The notes below the pieces were generated by a model. That model was not told the DNA's origin and did not search any database. It worked only from the letters and a program-made list of their open reading frames with translations. From positions 33,966 to 97,965 of the forward strand of contig CAISBR010000052.1 in the NCBI GenBank assembly GCA_903883645.1: DNA of 64,000 nucleotides, written 5' to 3'. The stretch is from an uncultured Myxococcales bacterium. Lineage in GTDB: Bacteria > Myxococcota_A > UBA9042. Shown here piece by piece: positions 27,258 to 36,527 of the stretch (within the stretch, counting starts at the first letter, position 1; every line of letters starts with the position of its first letter). The translations under genes were made by a program, and so were the position numbers.

Positions 27258-28310
27258 GTGACCAAGCCGTGGGTCGATCTGCTGACGCCGCACTTCATTG
27301 TGCTCGCGGCGATCCACCTGAACCTGCCCTTTGCCTATAATCCCTATGATTTTACTCCAACTGCGGTGATGTACGACGACGAGGGCCAGGTCGTGTGGTT
27401 CCACAGCCAAGCGAATGGCACCAACATCCTGGCCTGGCTGTCTGACACGGACCACACGCTGCTGGTGGCGGGCGGCGGGCCCCCGCTGGTGATGAACTTG
27501 GCCGGCGACCAACTGTGGCAAGGCAACGGCATGGCCAACGAGACCGGCGGGCCGCCTCAGCCCGCGACCGGGATGCTGCATGGCGACCTGCGGCAGCTGC
27601 CCAACGGCAACTTCTTGGGGATCGAATACGATGTACGCAAAGGGGTTTGGGGCGACCAGCTCGTGGAGCGGACGCCCGATGGCCAGCTGCTGTGGCTCTG
27701 GAGTAGTTTTGACTACCTAGCGCCAGGTGCCGGCGACTGGGCCCATGGCAACTCGTTGCAGCCGCTCGATAATGGCGCCACGGTGCTGTACTCGCCGCGC
27801 AACCTGAACATGATTTTCAAGATCGACCGGCTGACCAACAAATTTGTGCTGCGGCTTGGCGATGGTGGCGATTTTGCACTCGATCCAGCCAGCAGCGACG
27901 ACTGGTTTGCGCTGCAGCACTCGGCCGAAGCCCTGCCTGGCAACCGCATTTTGCTCTACGACAACGGCACCATGACGCGGGGCTACTCGCGGGCGGTCGA
28001 GTACGAGTACGACGTGGCGAGCAAAAAGGCGAAGATTGTCTGGCAGTATCTGGGTGCACCGGGCCCCAAGTTCTTTTCGCCGGGTCAGGGAAGTGTGCAG
28101 CGGCTGGCCAATGGCAATACCCTTATCAGCGCGCCGGACTGGAAGGCGGGGTTCGCCATGCCGTCGTCGCTGCGGCGGGTCAACGCGAGCGGAGAGCTGA
28201 AGTGGCGCCTAAACTTACCCGTCATCTACGACTATCCAACGGTGGCCTACCGCGCCCAACAAGTGGCGCTGCCAGGGCTCGAGTTTGTCGCACCGGGCGA
28301 GGCTCCGTAG
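27258..28310 (+). CDS. Arylsulfotransferase (ASST)-family catalytic part, in frame with the preceding fragment
   Basis: Continuation, in the same frame, of the lipoprotein interrupted at 27174. The drawn start is GTG 27258, but the frame is open from 27177 and residues before the GTG (TVDAPPFQTGKLPPYLSP) look like genuine protein. The sequence is a beta-propeller of the Arylsulfotran type: repeated strands such as YDDEGQVVWFHS and the characteristic HGNSLQPLDNG plus LYSPRNLNMIFKIDRLT segment, with His at position 415 of the joined frame a good candidate for the catalytic histidine. Family enzymes move sulfate between phenols in the periplasm. If translation really stops at the TAG, this part lacks a signal peptide and should be non-functional. 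No DsbA/DsbL-like partner gene adjoins, apart from the thioredoxin-fold gene at 25054. Confidence 0.75.
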   Translation: MTKPWVDLLTPHFIVLAAIHLNLPFAYNPYDFTPTAVMYDDEGQVVWFHSQANGTNILAWLSDTDHTLLVAGGGPPLVMNLAGDQLWQGNGMANETGGPPQPATGMLHGDLRQLPNGNFLGIEYDVRKGVWGDQLVERTPDGQLLWLWSSFDYLAPGAGDWAHGNSLQPLDNGATVLYSPRNLNMIFKIDRLTNKFVLRLGDGGDFALDPASSDDWFALQHSAEALPGNRILLYDNGTMTRGYSRAVEYEYDVASKKAKIVWQYLGAPGPKFFSPGQGSVQRLANGNTLISAPDWKAGFAMPSSLRRVNASGELKWRLNLPVIYDYPTVAYRAQQVALPGLEFVAPGEAP

Positions 28311-28327
28311 CGCTGCGTGCCCGATAG

Positions 28328-29479
28328 CTACCCGCCCCACCGCGTCGCCGCCAGCATTCCACACGCCGCATGGCGCTGCCGGCCACCCGAATAGCGCCGC
28401 ACCACCGGCTGTCGCAGCACTTGCAGGCGGTCGCGAAAGGCTGCGAGTTCCTCGGCCTCGGCGCGCACAAAGCCGTCGGGCCGCGCATCATTCACATCGA
28501 TCAGATTGATCCGCAAGGGCAAATCGCCAAATAGTGCCTGCAGGGCCGCCACCTCGTCGTCGCCGGTATTGACGCCGGCCATCACCACCCAAGCCACGGT
28601 CAGGCGCTGGCGAGTCGCGGCGTGCACCGCGCGCATGGCCGCAGCCAGCTCAGAAAGACTGTGCTTTTGGGTAATTGGCAGCAACTGGGCGCGCCGTTCT
28701 TCTACGGCCGAAGTCAGCGACACCACCAACCGATACGGGCGCTTCTCGGCGGCAAACCGCAGCAACTGCGGGGCCAAGCCCACGGTCGAAATCGTGATGG
28801 CGTCCGCAGCGATGCGACCCGTATAGGGCTGGGCGATGGCGGCGGCGGCGCGCATGACTTCGTCGTAGTTGTGCAATGGCTCGCCCTGGCCCATGAACAC
28901 CGCACCCGACACACGGCCTGGAGCGTGCAGGCGAACTAGGCGGAAAGCCTCAACCATCTCCCACGCTTGCAGATGGCGCTGCAGACCCAGCCGGCCCGTC
29001 GCGCAAAACACGCAGCCCATCGCGCACCCCACCTGCGACGACAGACACACCGAAAAACAACCCTCTGCCTGCAAGGGGATTTGCACCGCCTCGTGCACCG
29101 CACCATCGGGCGAGCGAAGCAGGTACTTCACAAAGCCGTCGTCGGGATCCGTACTCATTTCAATGATTTGCAAGGTGTCGCTGCGGGTCAGCTCGGCACA
29201 GGCCTGGTGCAGCTCGCGGCGCACGGGCTTGGGCTGGTCGGTCTTGACGCCGGGGCGGGCGAACCAAGCGGCCAGCAAGCGGCGCGCATGGGTCGGCGTC
29301 GCCGTGGGCACCCGGGTACGCAACAGCGCGAGCAGCTCGGCTTCGCTCAGCGCGGCAAGGTGTGGCAAGGGGTCGAGGGGCGTCACGGTGCGGGGCAGCT
29401 CCGCGGCAGCTAGCCGCAGTTGCAAGGGTGGCTGCCAGCCGGCGCGTTGTCTAGCCACATGCGGGCCGACACAAGGCAC
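28328..29479 (-). CDS. RlmN-like radical SAM RNA methyltransferase
   Basis: Radical SAM protein of 383 residues resembling RlmN, which methylates C2 of adenosine in 23S rRNA and some tRNAs. The cluster-binding motif is GCAMGCVFC (C152, C156, C159), followed by FMGQGEPLHNYDEV, where most RlmN have GMGEP. SLTSAVEERRAQLLPI and the C-terminal C373 in HAACGML match the family, C373 being the likely methyl-carrying cysteine. The N-terminal accessory domain is short and diverged. The drawn GTG start lies in the loop of an inverted repeat (29469-29487) with no spaced ribosome site; starts a few codons downstream are possible. Could be a paralog rather than the housekeeping copy. Confidence 0.85.
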   Translation of the reverse strand: MPCVGPHVARQRAGWQPPLQLRLAAAELPRTVTPLDPLPHLAALSEAELLALLRTRVPTATPTHARRLLAAWFARPGVKTDQPKPVRRELHQACAELTRSDTLQIIEMSTDPDDGFVKYLLRSPDGAVHEAVQIPLQAEGCFSVCLSSQVGCAMGCVFCATGRLGLQRHLQAWEMVEAFRLVRLHAPGRVSGAVFMGQGEPLHNYDEVMRAAAAIAQPYTGRIAADAITISTVGLAPQLLRFAAEKRPYRLVVSLTSAVEERRAQLLPITQKHSLSELAAAMRAVHAATRQRLTVAWVVMAGVNTGDDEVAALQALFGDLPLRINLIDVNDARPDGFVRAEAEELAAFRDRLQVLRQPVVRRYSGGRQRHAACGMLAATRWGG

Positions 29480-29487
29480 CCTTGTGT
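29469..29487. promoter_or_regulatory. 8-bp perfect inverted repeat at the divergent rlmN-like/lipoprotein boundary
   Basis: ACACAAGG at 29469-29476 and its exact complement CCTTGTGT at 29480-29487 flank a 3-bp centre. The centre is also the drawn GTG start codon of the rlmN-like gene. Being between divergent genes, it could be an operator, or in RNA a hairpin that hides the start codon. Confidence 0.45.
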
Positions 29488-29645
29488 TAGAACGATGAAC
29501 TTGTTAGCTAATAACCACAACGCGCGCCGCGCCACAGCTCTGTCAGAGAAGCGGCGTAACCATCACTTTACGATTGCACTTGGCAGCATGGCGGCGCAGC
29601 ATGCGCGCGGGCGTCTGCGCCCAGCTTATCTGCAATGAGGTCGTT

Positions 29646-32600
29646 ATGTTCCGTACCCTGAGCGCTCGCCCTACTTACCACATCGGCCTCGCCGCGTCTA
29701 CCTTGCTCTGGCTAATGCTGGCCGCCGGCTGCAGCGACCCCGCCCAGTCGCCCACCACCGCGGCGACCGACACGGGCACGGCCGACGTCAACACCTCGTT
29801 CGGCGACGGCAAGGTGACCGATACGGCCAAGCCGAGCGATACGGGCAGCACCCCAGACACGGGGAGCAAAGACACCAGCGAGCCGATCGATGTGGTCACT
29901 GTGGATACAAGCGACACGGCGCAACAACCCGACGTAGCCCCCGACACGGCTGCAGCGGACGCGAGCGATACCGTAGTGGTCGCCGCCACTTGCAAAGATC
30001 GCTGCGACAAGTACGACCCCAAGGCCCCCTGCCAATGCGACAGCTATTGCTCCGACTCGGGCGACTGTTGCGACGACTACGCCACCTTGTGCGCGGCCAC
30101 CGCGGGCTGCAAAGTCGATAAAGATTGCGACGACTTTGACCCCTGCACCACCGACGCATGCGCGGCCGGCGCCTGCAAGCACACCGGCACCGGGGCCTGC
30201 TGCAAGGCCGACAGCGACTGCGACGATTTTGACGCGTGCACCACCGACAAGTGCACCAGCTCGGGCTGCGGCCACACCGCCAAGACCTGCAACGACGGCC
30301 TTGACTGCACCACCGACAGCTGCGACAGCAAGTCGGGCGCCTGCGCGGCCAAGGTGCAAGCGGGCTTTTGCGCCATCGACAACGCCTGCCACATCGCCGG
30401 CGAGCTCGACGACAACAGCTGCATGACCTGCGACCCCAGCAAAGCGCAAGACGCGTGGACGGCCAAGGTCGGCACCGCCTGCGACGACGGCCTGTCGTGC
30501 ACCACCGGCGATGTCTGCGACGCCAAAGGGACTTGCGTAGGCAGTGCCAAAGCTGGCTGCTGCAAAACCGACGCCGACTGCGGCGCCACCGACCCCTGCT
30601 CGGGCGGCGCATGCACCGTCGCGACCGGCATCTGCACCTTTGCGCCCAAGACCAACTGCTGCGCCGTGGGCACCTGCTGCGACCTAGCCAGCCACACCAT
30701 CAAGGCGGTGGGCGCGGCGTGCGGCACCACGGCCATCCAAGTCGACTACGCCTGCAACGGCAACTTGGCGCAAAAGCGCGAAGGTTTGCCAGGTTGCGAT
30801 GGCAAGACCGGCATCGGCTGCCTCAAGACCACCGTGGGCCTGAGCTGGACCGCCTGGAAGACCCTGGCCACCTGCACCGCCCTGCAAAAGTGCGTACAAA
30901 ACGCCGGCGCGCCGCCCACCTGCGAGAACGCCGCTGGCCCGTGCGCACAAAACAGCGACTGCGACGACAAGAACCCTTGCACCGACGACAGCTGCTTAGC
31001 CAACACTTGCAGCAACTTGCCCAAGGCATGCCCCGGCGGCGCTACCTGCCAAGTGGGCGCGTGCGACCCCGCCACCGGCAAGTGCGGCCTCGCCGTCGCC
31101 GATACCAGCTGCTTTATTGGCAATGCCTGCTACGCCAGCGGCGCCAAGCACCCCACCGACGGCTGCTTGACTTGCCAGCCCAGTAAAATCCTTACTGATT
31201 GGTCACTTACCACCACTTGCGCCTGCACCACAGGCGTGTGCTGCAACGCGACGGCGGGCAAGATTCAGCCCCAAGGCGCCTCGTGCGACACGGCCCTGAA
31301 GGCCACCGAGTACGCGTGCAGCACCGACGGCACCACCGTACAAACCCGCACGGCTACGCAGGGTTGCACGGGCAAGTCGAACACGTGCTCGACCTCGGCC
31401 AGCAACTACGCGTGGACGGCGTGGACCGCGTTCAAGACCTGCACCGCCGGCACCACCTGCGAGGTCACCGACCCCACCGTGGCGGGCACGTGCAAGGCCG
31501 GCGCCGATCCGCTGTGCGGCCAAGCCGACAAGTACGAAGTGGGCACGACCGCGAAGACCGCGTACAACCTGGGTACTTTTGCCGACGACGCCGCGGACTT
31601 GACTCTGAATCCGCAGTTGCTCATGGGCGGCAGCGACGACGTCGATGTGGTGCGCTACACCGTGACCGACAACGCCAACACCAAGACCCCCACCATTAAG
31701 CTCACCTGGACGGGCGCCGGAACCGTAAAGGTTTGTGCATGGTACGCGTGCAGCGCCGGCGCGGGCGGCAACACCTGCAAGGCCGTGATTTGCCCCAGCG
31801 GCGCCATCTCGGACAGCAACCCCGACGTCAGCGGCGTCGCCGGCAACGGCTGCTGCCTAACCGGCGCCACCGGCACCCTAAGCTGGACGCCCGCGCCCTC
31901 GACCGGCACCGACGCCAGCGGCACGGCCTACGTCGCGGTCACCAACACCGCCGGCAAGTGCCAACAGGTCAGCCTAACGGCCAGCATGGGCACCGCCGCC
32001 GCCACCGACTGCACGCCCGGCAGCAAGTGCTGCACCGCCGACGGCAGCATCGCCACCAAGGCCACCGCCTGCGGCACCACCACCGTCGCCGCCGAGTACA
32101 AGTGCGACAGCACCGCCCAGGGTGGCAAGATCATGCAACGCAAGGCCGTTCAGGGCTGCACCGGCAACAGCACCACCTGCTCGGTCTCGGCCATCAACTA
32201 CGCCTGGAGCGACTGGACCGCCATGCAGACCTGCGCCGCCAACGAAGTGTGCAACGTAACCGCGGTCGATCAGCCCGGCACGTGCAAGGCGGTCTCGGTC
32301 TGCGCCGCCGGCAGCACCTGCTGCTCCGCCACGGGCGCCTGGGCCACGGCCGGCACCGCGTGCGGCAGCGCCACCCAAGTCGAGTACAAATGCTCGGGTA
32401 CGACCCTTGGCGCCTCCGCCCAGGTTCGCAAAGCCACGGGCGGCTGCTCGGGCACCAGCGCCACCTGCTCGACCGCCGCTTCAAAGCTCGTCTGGTCGAG
32501 CTGGGGCAGCTACCAAGCGTGCACGGCTACCCAGCTTTGTGTAGCCGGTTCAAGCGCTTCGCTGCCCCCCATCTGCCAAGCGCCGGCCAGCGACCTGTGC

Positions 32601-33605
32601 AGCGCCACCGACCCCAGCTACGGCACCACCACCGTGACCGCACCCAAAGACTTAGGCACCTTCTCCGACGCGGCCGCTGCGGTGTGGATGGCACCCAAAG
32701 TCGCGCTATCGTCGGATACCGACAAGGATTTCTTCAAGTACAAGATCACCGACGACTTCAACCTGAACGACCCCAAGGTCTCGGTCACTTGGTCGACCAC
32801 CAAGCCGGTCACGGTGTGCGCGTACTACCAGTGCCTAAGTGGGCCAAACGGCACCGATTGTGACCCCATCACCTGCCCCACCGGCAGCACGGGCTACAAC
32901 AACTCGGTCGTCAGCAGCGTGAACCCCAACGGCTGCTGCATCGACGGCGCCAGCGGCACGCTCACCTTCGCGGTCAACGCGCCCGGCACGCTCAACGAAG
33001 ACGGCTACGTACACTTTAATATCAAGAACAAGACCGGCTCAGGCTGCCAGCAAGTAGGCGTAAAACTTGCCTTTGGTGGTAGCGACAACTCGGCCTGCAG
33101 CCCCGCCACCAGCTGCTGCGCCGACAACGGCAGCTGGGCCGCCAAGGGCACGGCCTGCGGCGCGGTTCTCAGCAGCGAATACCAATGCAGCGCCACCACC
33201 GCCGGCGGCATTTCGCAAAAGCGCGACATCAAGGGCACTTGCGGCGGCACCGCGGCCACCTGCGGCACCACCACCACCACGCCCGGCAGCTGGAGCACCG
33301 CGCTGGCCTGCACCGCGAGCGAGTTCTGCGCCACGCCCGACCCGACCGCCGCCGGCGTATGCGTCAGCCCCGGCAGCGGCTCGTGCAGCAACGTGTGCGG
33401 CGGCAAGTCAGCTACAGGCACCTGCTATTGCGATGCCTTCTGCGCCGCGGCCGGCGACTGCTGCGCCGACTTTGGCAGCAAGTGCGGCGGTTCGTGCACG
33501 GGCGCGTGCGGCGGCAAGACCACGGCGGGCGTCTGCTGGTGCGACAGCTACTGCAGCCAGAACGGCGACTGCTGCCTCGACAAAGCGGCCAAGTGCGGCA
33601 ACTAG
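29646..33605 (+). CDS. Giant Cys-rich lipoprotein with somatomedin-B-like domains
   Basis: Predicted lipoprotein of 1,319 residues. The signal peptide ends LMLAAGC; a Thr/Asp/Ser stalk runs to about residue 110. A somatomedin-B-like domain starts at C116 (CKDRCDKY...CQCDSYC...CCDDY), and two more close the protein, starting near C1247 and C1284 (CYCDAFC, CWCDSYC, each followed by GDCC). Between them are several C-D-D-F/G-x-x-C-T-T-D repeats and repeated modules of roughly 90 residues with GCTGxSxTCS and a WxxW element, plus two segments resembling pre-peptidase-type beta domains (YNLGTFADDAADL; KDLGTFSDAAAAV). ATG 29646 has GAGG five bases upstream; an in-frame ATG at 29574 is less likely. 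No enzyme domain was found. A surface adhesin or matrix protein is inferred. Confidence 0.85.
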   Translation: MFRTLSARPTYHIGLAASTLLWLMLAAGCSDPAQSPTTAATDTGTADVNTSFGDGKVTDTAKPSDTGSTPDTGSKDTSEPIDVVTVDTSDTAQQPDVAPDTAAADASDTVVVAATCKDRCDKYDPKAPCQCDSYCSDSGDCCDDYATLCAATAGCKVDKDCDDFDPCTTDACAAGACKHTGTGACCKADSDCDDFDACTTDKCTSSGCGHTAKTCNDGLDCTTDSCDSKSGACAAKVQAGFCAIDNACHIAGELDDNSCMTCDPSKAQDAWTAKVGTACDDGLSCTTGDVCDAKGTCVGSAKAGCCKTDADCGATDPCSGGACTVATGICTFAPKTNCCAVGTCCDLASHTIKAVGAACGTTAIQVDYACNGNLAQKREGLPGCDGKTGIGCLKTTVGLSWTAWKTLATCTALQKCVQNAGAPPTCENAAGPCAQNSDCDDKNPCTDDSCLANTCSNLPKACPGGATCQVGACDPATGKCGLAVADTSCFIGNACYASGAKHPTDGCLTCQPSKILTDWSLTTTCACTTGVCCNATAGKIQPQGASCDTALKATEYACSTDGTTVQTRTATQGCTGKSNTCSTSASNYAWTAWTAFKTCTAGTTCEVTDPTVAGTCKAGADPLCGQADKYEVGTTAKTAYNLGTFADDAADLTLNPQLLMGGSDDVDVVRYTVTDNANTKTPTIKLTWTGAGTVKVCAWYACSAGAGGNTCKAVICPSGAISDSNPDVSGVAGNGCCLTGATGTLSWTPAPSTGTDASGTAYVAVTNTAGKCQQVSLTASMGTAAATDCTPGSKCCTADGSIATKATACGTTTVAAEYKCDSTAQGGKIMQRKAVQGCTGNSTTCSVSAINYAWSDWTAMQTCAANEVCNVTAVDQPGTCKAVSVCAAGSTCCSATGAWATAGTACGSATQVEYKCSGTTLGASAQVRKATGGCSGTSATCSTAASKLVWSSWGSYQACTATQLCVAGSSASLPPICQAPASDLCSATDPSYGTTTVTAPKDLGTFSDAAAAVWMAPKVALSSDTDKDFFKYKITDDFNLNDPKVSVTWSTTKPVTVCAYYQCLSGPNGTDCDPITCPTGSTGYNNSVVSSVNPNGCCIDGASGTLTFAVNAPGTLNEDGYVHFNIKNKTGSGCQQVGVKLAFGGSDNSACSPATSCCADNGSWAAKGTACGAVLSSEYQCSATTAGGISQKRDIKGTCGGTAATCGTTTTTPGSWSTALACTASEFCATPDPTAAGVCVSPGSGSCSNVCGGKSATGTCYCDAFCAAAGDCCADFGSKCGGSCTGACGGKTTAGVCWCDSYCSQNGDCCLDKAAKCGN

Positions 33606-33628
33606 CCCCCACTTGAGCGATCCGGTCG

Positions 33629-34441
33629 ATGAACGCGTCTCACCTAATTGAAATTACTCGTAAACTCGCGCCAACACTGCTACCGCTGCTGTTGCTGCCG
33701 CTGACTCAGCTGCTGGCGGAGTGGAGCAAAGGGCAGGTCGTGCGGGCGCTGGGCTGGTGGGGCGTGCCGCTGACGACGGGTTGGCTGGGCGTGCCCCTTC
33801 ACGAGGCGTCGCACGTGGTTGCGGCCAAGCTGCTGGGGCGGACAGTGGTGCGGGTGCGCTGGTTTGCCCCCGATGCCGACACGGGCACGCTGGGCGCGGT
33901 CGAGTGGCAGCCGGGCACGGGGCCGCTGGCGTGGCTGGCGGTGCTGGCGGTGGGTGTGGCGCCGCTCGTCGCGGGTACGCTGGCGCTGCGTGGCCTGCTG
34001 CAACTCGTTGCGTATACTATGGATCTACCCCTACCAAGTGCGCCGCTGGCGACCGATCTGCACGGCTGGCTCGCGGCGACCCTGGCGCTGGGCCGCTGGG
34101 CGTTGACGCTGACCCACACCGTTTGGATGCGCCACGACGCCTTGGCCTGGCTGGCCCCCTTGGGCTGGTGGACGGTGGCGAGCGTGGCGGCGCATCTGAC
34201 CCCGTCGCGGGCGGATCTGCGCGGGGTGTGGCGCGGTGTGCTGCTGCTGGCGGCGACGGCGATCGCGGTCATGGTGGCATGCGAGGTGGCGCGAATTCCT
34301 TGGCGTGGTCCGCTGTTACAAGCTGTGTTGGCGATGGCGTGGTGGCTGATGCCGGGGCTGCTGCTGGCGGTACCGGCGACGCTGACCGTTGGGCTGCTGG
34401 CCAGCGTGCTCGCCCTCTTGAATCCCCACCGCCGCCCGTGA
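33629..34441 (+). CDS. Polytopic membrane protein with HExxH motif (M50-like)
   Basis: Integral membrane protein of 270 residues with about six hydrophobic segments. Near the end of the first third it has GVPLHEASHVVAAKLLG, an HExxH zinc motif (H58, E59, H62) inside a hydrophobic segment, as in site-2-protease and related M50-type or DUF families of membrane metalloproteases. The third ligand (the Asp of an NPDG-like motif) is not obvious, so catalytic activity is uncertain. The gene begins 23 bp after the somatomedin-B lipoprotein and ends 45 bp before the M3 peptidase; the three may share a transcript. Confidence 0.7.
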   Translation: MNASHLIEITRKLAPTLLPLLLLPLTQLLAEWSKGQVVRALGWWGVPLTTGWLGVPLHEASHVVAAKLLGRTVVRVRWFAPDADTGTLGAVEWQPGTGPLAWLAVLAVGVAPLVAGTLALRGLLQLVAYTMDLPLPSAPLATDLHGWLAATLALGRWALTLTHTVWMRHDALAWLAPLGWWTVASVAAHLTPSRADLRGVWRGVLLLAATAIAVMVACEVARIPWRGPLLQAVLAMAWWLMPGLLLAVPATLTVGLLASVLALLNPHRRP

Positions 34442-34486
34442 CACCCTGCGCCCCCGCGCCAGCCTACGGCGCCGACCAAGGACGCC

Positions 34487-36523
34487 ATGCCCCACAACCC
34501 CCTGCTCGCACCCTGGGATATGCCCTATGGGCTGCCGCCGTTTGCCGCGATCCGCCCCGAGCACTGCGAGCCGGCGGTGCGTACCGCGATGGCCGAGCAC
34601 TTGCGCGAGCTCGACGCGATTGCCGCGAACCCTGAGCCGATCGATTTTGCCAATACTGCTGTGGCGTTCGACAATGCGGGCGCGACGTACAAGCGCATCG
34701 CCCTGGTATTTGCCAACCTAGTGGCGGCTGAGAGCTCGCCCGGTCTGCAGGCGGCCGAGCTGGCGGTGATGCCGCTGCTGGCGGGCCACGACGCGGCGGT
34801 TTTGCAGCATCCCGGCGTGTTTGCGCGGCTAACTACCCTGTTTGACCACCGCCACGGCCTGGGCGCCGAAAAGTTGCGGCTGGTCGAGCGGCTGCACCTT
34901 GATTTTTGCCTGGCGGGTGCGCGCTTGCCGGCCCAGGCGCGGCAGCGGGCCCTAGAAATTGCCCACCAATTGGCCGAGCTTCAGACCCATTTTGCGCAAA
35001 ATGTGCTGGCCGACGAGCGCGATTTTGTGATCGAGCTGAGCGCCGCCGATGTGGCGAGTCTGAGCGCGGGGCTGCAGTCGGCGGCCAGGCAGGCGGCGGC
35101 AGAGCGGGGTCACAACGACGCGTATCTGCTGCCCTTATCGCGTTCGCAGGTGATGCCGCTGCTGGCGACGTGTCCGCGGCGCGAGCTGCGCGAGCGGGTG
35201 TGGCGGGCCTGGGTGCGGCGCGGTCAGCTGCAGGCCGAGCGCGACAATACCGCGGTGATTCAGGCGATTTTAGCGCTGCGCCACGAACTCGCAAGCCTGC
35301 ATGGCTACAGCGATTTTGCGTCGTTTGCCCTGAGCGATACCATGGCGGGCGGGCCGCAGGCAGTGCAGCAGCTTTTGCAGCGGGCGTGGCAGCCGGCGCT
35401 GCTCAAGGTGCGCGGCGAACGCGACGAGCTCGCGCAACTGGCCGCCGTTAATGGACAAAGCGAGCCCTTGGCGGCGTGGGACTGGCGCTTTTGGTCCGAC
35501 AAGCTGCGCACGGCCCGCCACGCGGTCGACGACGATGCGGTCAAGCCCTATTTTTCGCTGCGGGCGATGACGGCTGCCATGTTTGACTGTGCCAAGCGTC
35601 TGTTTGGGCTCAGTTTTGTTGAGCAGACCGGCATCGCGACGTACCACCCCGACGTGCGCGTGTACGAGGTGCATGGCCAAAACGACCAAATGGTGGGCAT
35701 TTTCTTAACCGACAACTACGCCCGGCCCAGCAAGCGCGGCGGCGCATGGATGAACGAGTACCGCTACCAGAAGAAGGCGGGCGGGGTGGTGCTGCCCATC
35801 GTGGGGAATCACAACAATTTCGCTAAGCCCGCGGCGGGTCAAGAGTGCCTGCTCAGCCTTGACGACGCGCGCACGCTGTTTCACGAATTTGGCCACGGCC
35901 TGCATGGTTTGCTGTCGAACGCGACCTACGAGCGGCTGGCCGGCACGCGGGTGCTGCGCGATTTTGTCGAGCTGCCATCGCAACTTTTCGAGCACTGGGT
36001 GCTTGAGCCGGCGGTACTGGCCCAACACGCCCGCCACGCCCAGACCGGCGAGCCGATCGCCCTGGCGTTGGTCGAAAATCTGCTGGCCGCGCGCCGCTTT
36101 GGTGGGGGTTTGGAGACGGTCGAGTACCTGTCGTCGGCCCTGCTCGACCAGGCGCTGCATACCGATCCCAGTGTAAAATTAGACAACTTGGACCTGTGGG
36201 AGCGCACCGAGCTCGATCGCCTGGGGATGCCCGCCGAGGTGATGCCACGCCATCGCCTGCCGCATTTCTTGCACCTGTTCTCGGGCCCCGAGTACGCCGC
36301 CGCCTACTACGTGTACATCTGGGCCGAAGTGCTAGATGCCGATGCGTTTGGCGCGTTTGTCGAAGCCGGCGACCCGTTTGATGCGGCAGTGGCCGAGCGC
36401 CTAAAGACCTGTATTTACAGTGCGGGCAATACCCAAGAGCCAGGCGCAGCCTTTCGAGCTTTTCGCGGTCGCGATCCCGACGTAGCGGCGATGCTGCACA
36501 AGCGCGGGCTAGATACGGTCTAA
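34487..36523 (+). CDS. M3-family oligopeptidase (oligopeptidase A / dipeptidyl carboxypeptidase type)
   Basis: Zinc peptidase of 678 residues, the usual size for the M3 family. The active site FHEFGHGLHGLLS has H466, E467 and H470. LAGTRVLRDFVELPSQLFEHW supplies the third zinc ligand region, and FSGPEYAAAYYVYIWAEV with GGAWMNEY are other family blocks involved in substrate binding. No signal peptide, so cytoplasmic; these enzymes degrade short peptides, including cleaved signal peptides. ATG 34487 gives the normal family N-terminus (NPLLAPWDMPYGLPPFAAI). I cannot separate PrlC-type from Dcp-type specificity from sequence alone. Confidence 0.93.
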   Translation: MPHNPLLAPWDMPYGLPPFAAIRPEHCEPAVRTAMAEHLRELDAIAANPEPIDFANTAVAFDNAGATYKRIALVFANLVAAESSPGLQAAELAVMPLLAGHDAAVLQHPGVFARLTTLFDHRHGLGAEKLRLVERLHLDFCLAGARLPAQARQRALEIAHQLAELQTHFAQNVLADERDFVIELSAADVASLSAGLQSAARQAAAERGHNDAYLLPLSRSQVMPLLATCPRRELRERVWRAWVRRGQLQAERDNTAVIQAILALRHELASLHGYSDFASFALSDTMAGGPQAVQQLLQRAWQPALLKVRGERDELAQLAAVNGQSEPLAAWDWRFWSDKLRTARHAVDDDAVKPYFSLRAMTAAMFDCAKRLFGLSFVEQTGIATYHPDVRVYEVHGQNDQMVGIFLTDNYARPSKRGGAWMNEYRYQKKAGGVVLPIVGNHNNFAKPAAGQECLLSLDDARTLFHEFGHGLHGLLSNATYERLAGTRVLRDFVELPSQLFEHWVLEPAVLAQHARHAQTGEPIALALVENLLAARRFGGGLETVEYLSSALLDQALHTDPSVKLDNLDLWERTELDRLGMPAEVMPRHRLPHFLHLFSGPEYAAAYYVYIWAEVLDADAFGAFVEAGDPFDAAVAERLKTCIYSAGNTQEPGAAFRAFRGRDPDVAAMLHKRGLDTV

Positions 36524-36527
36524 TCCG

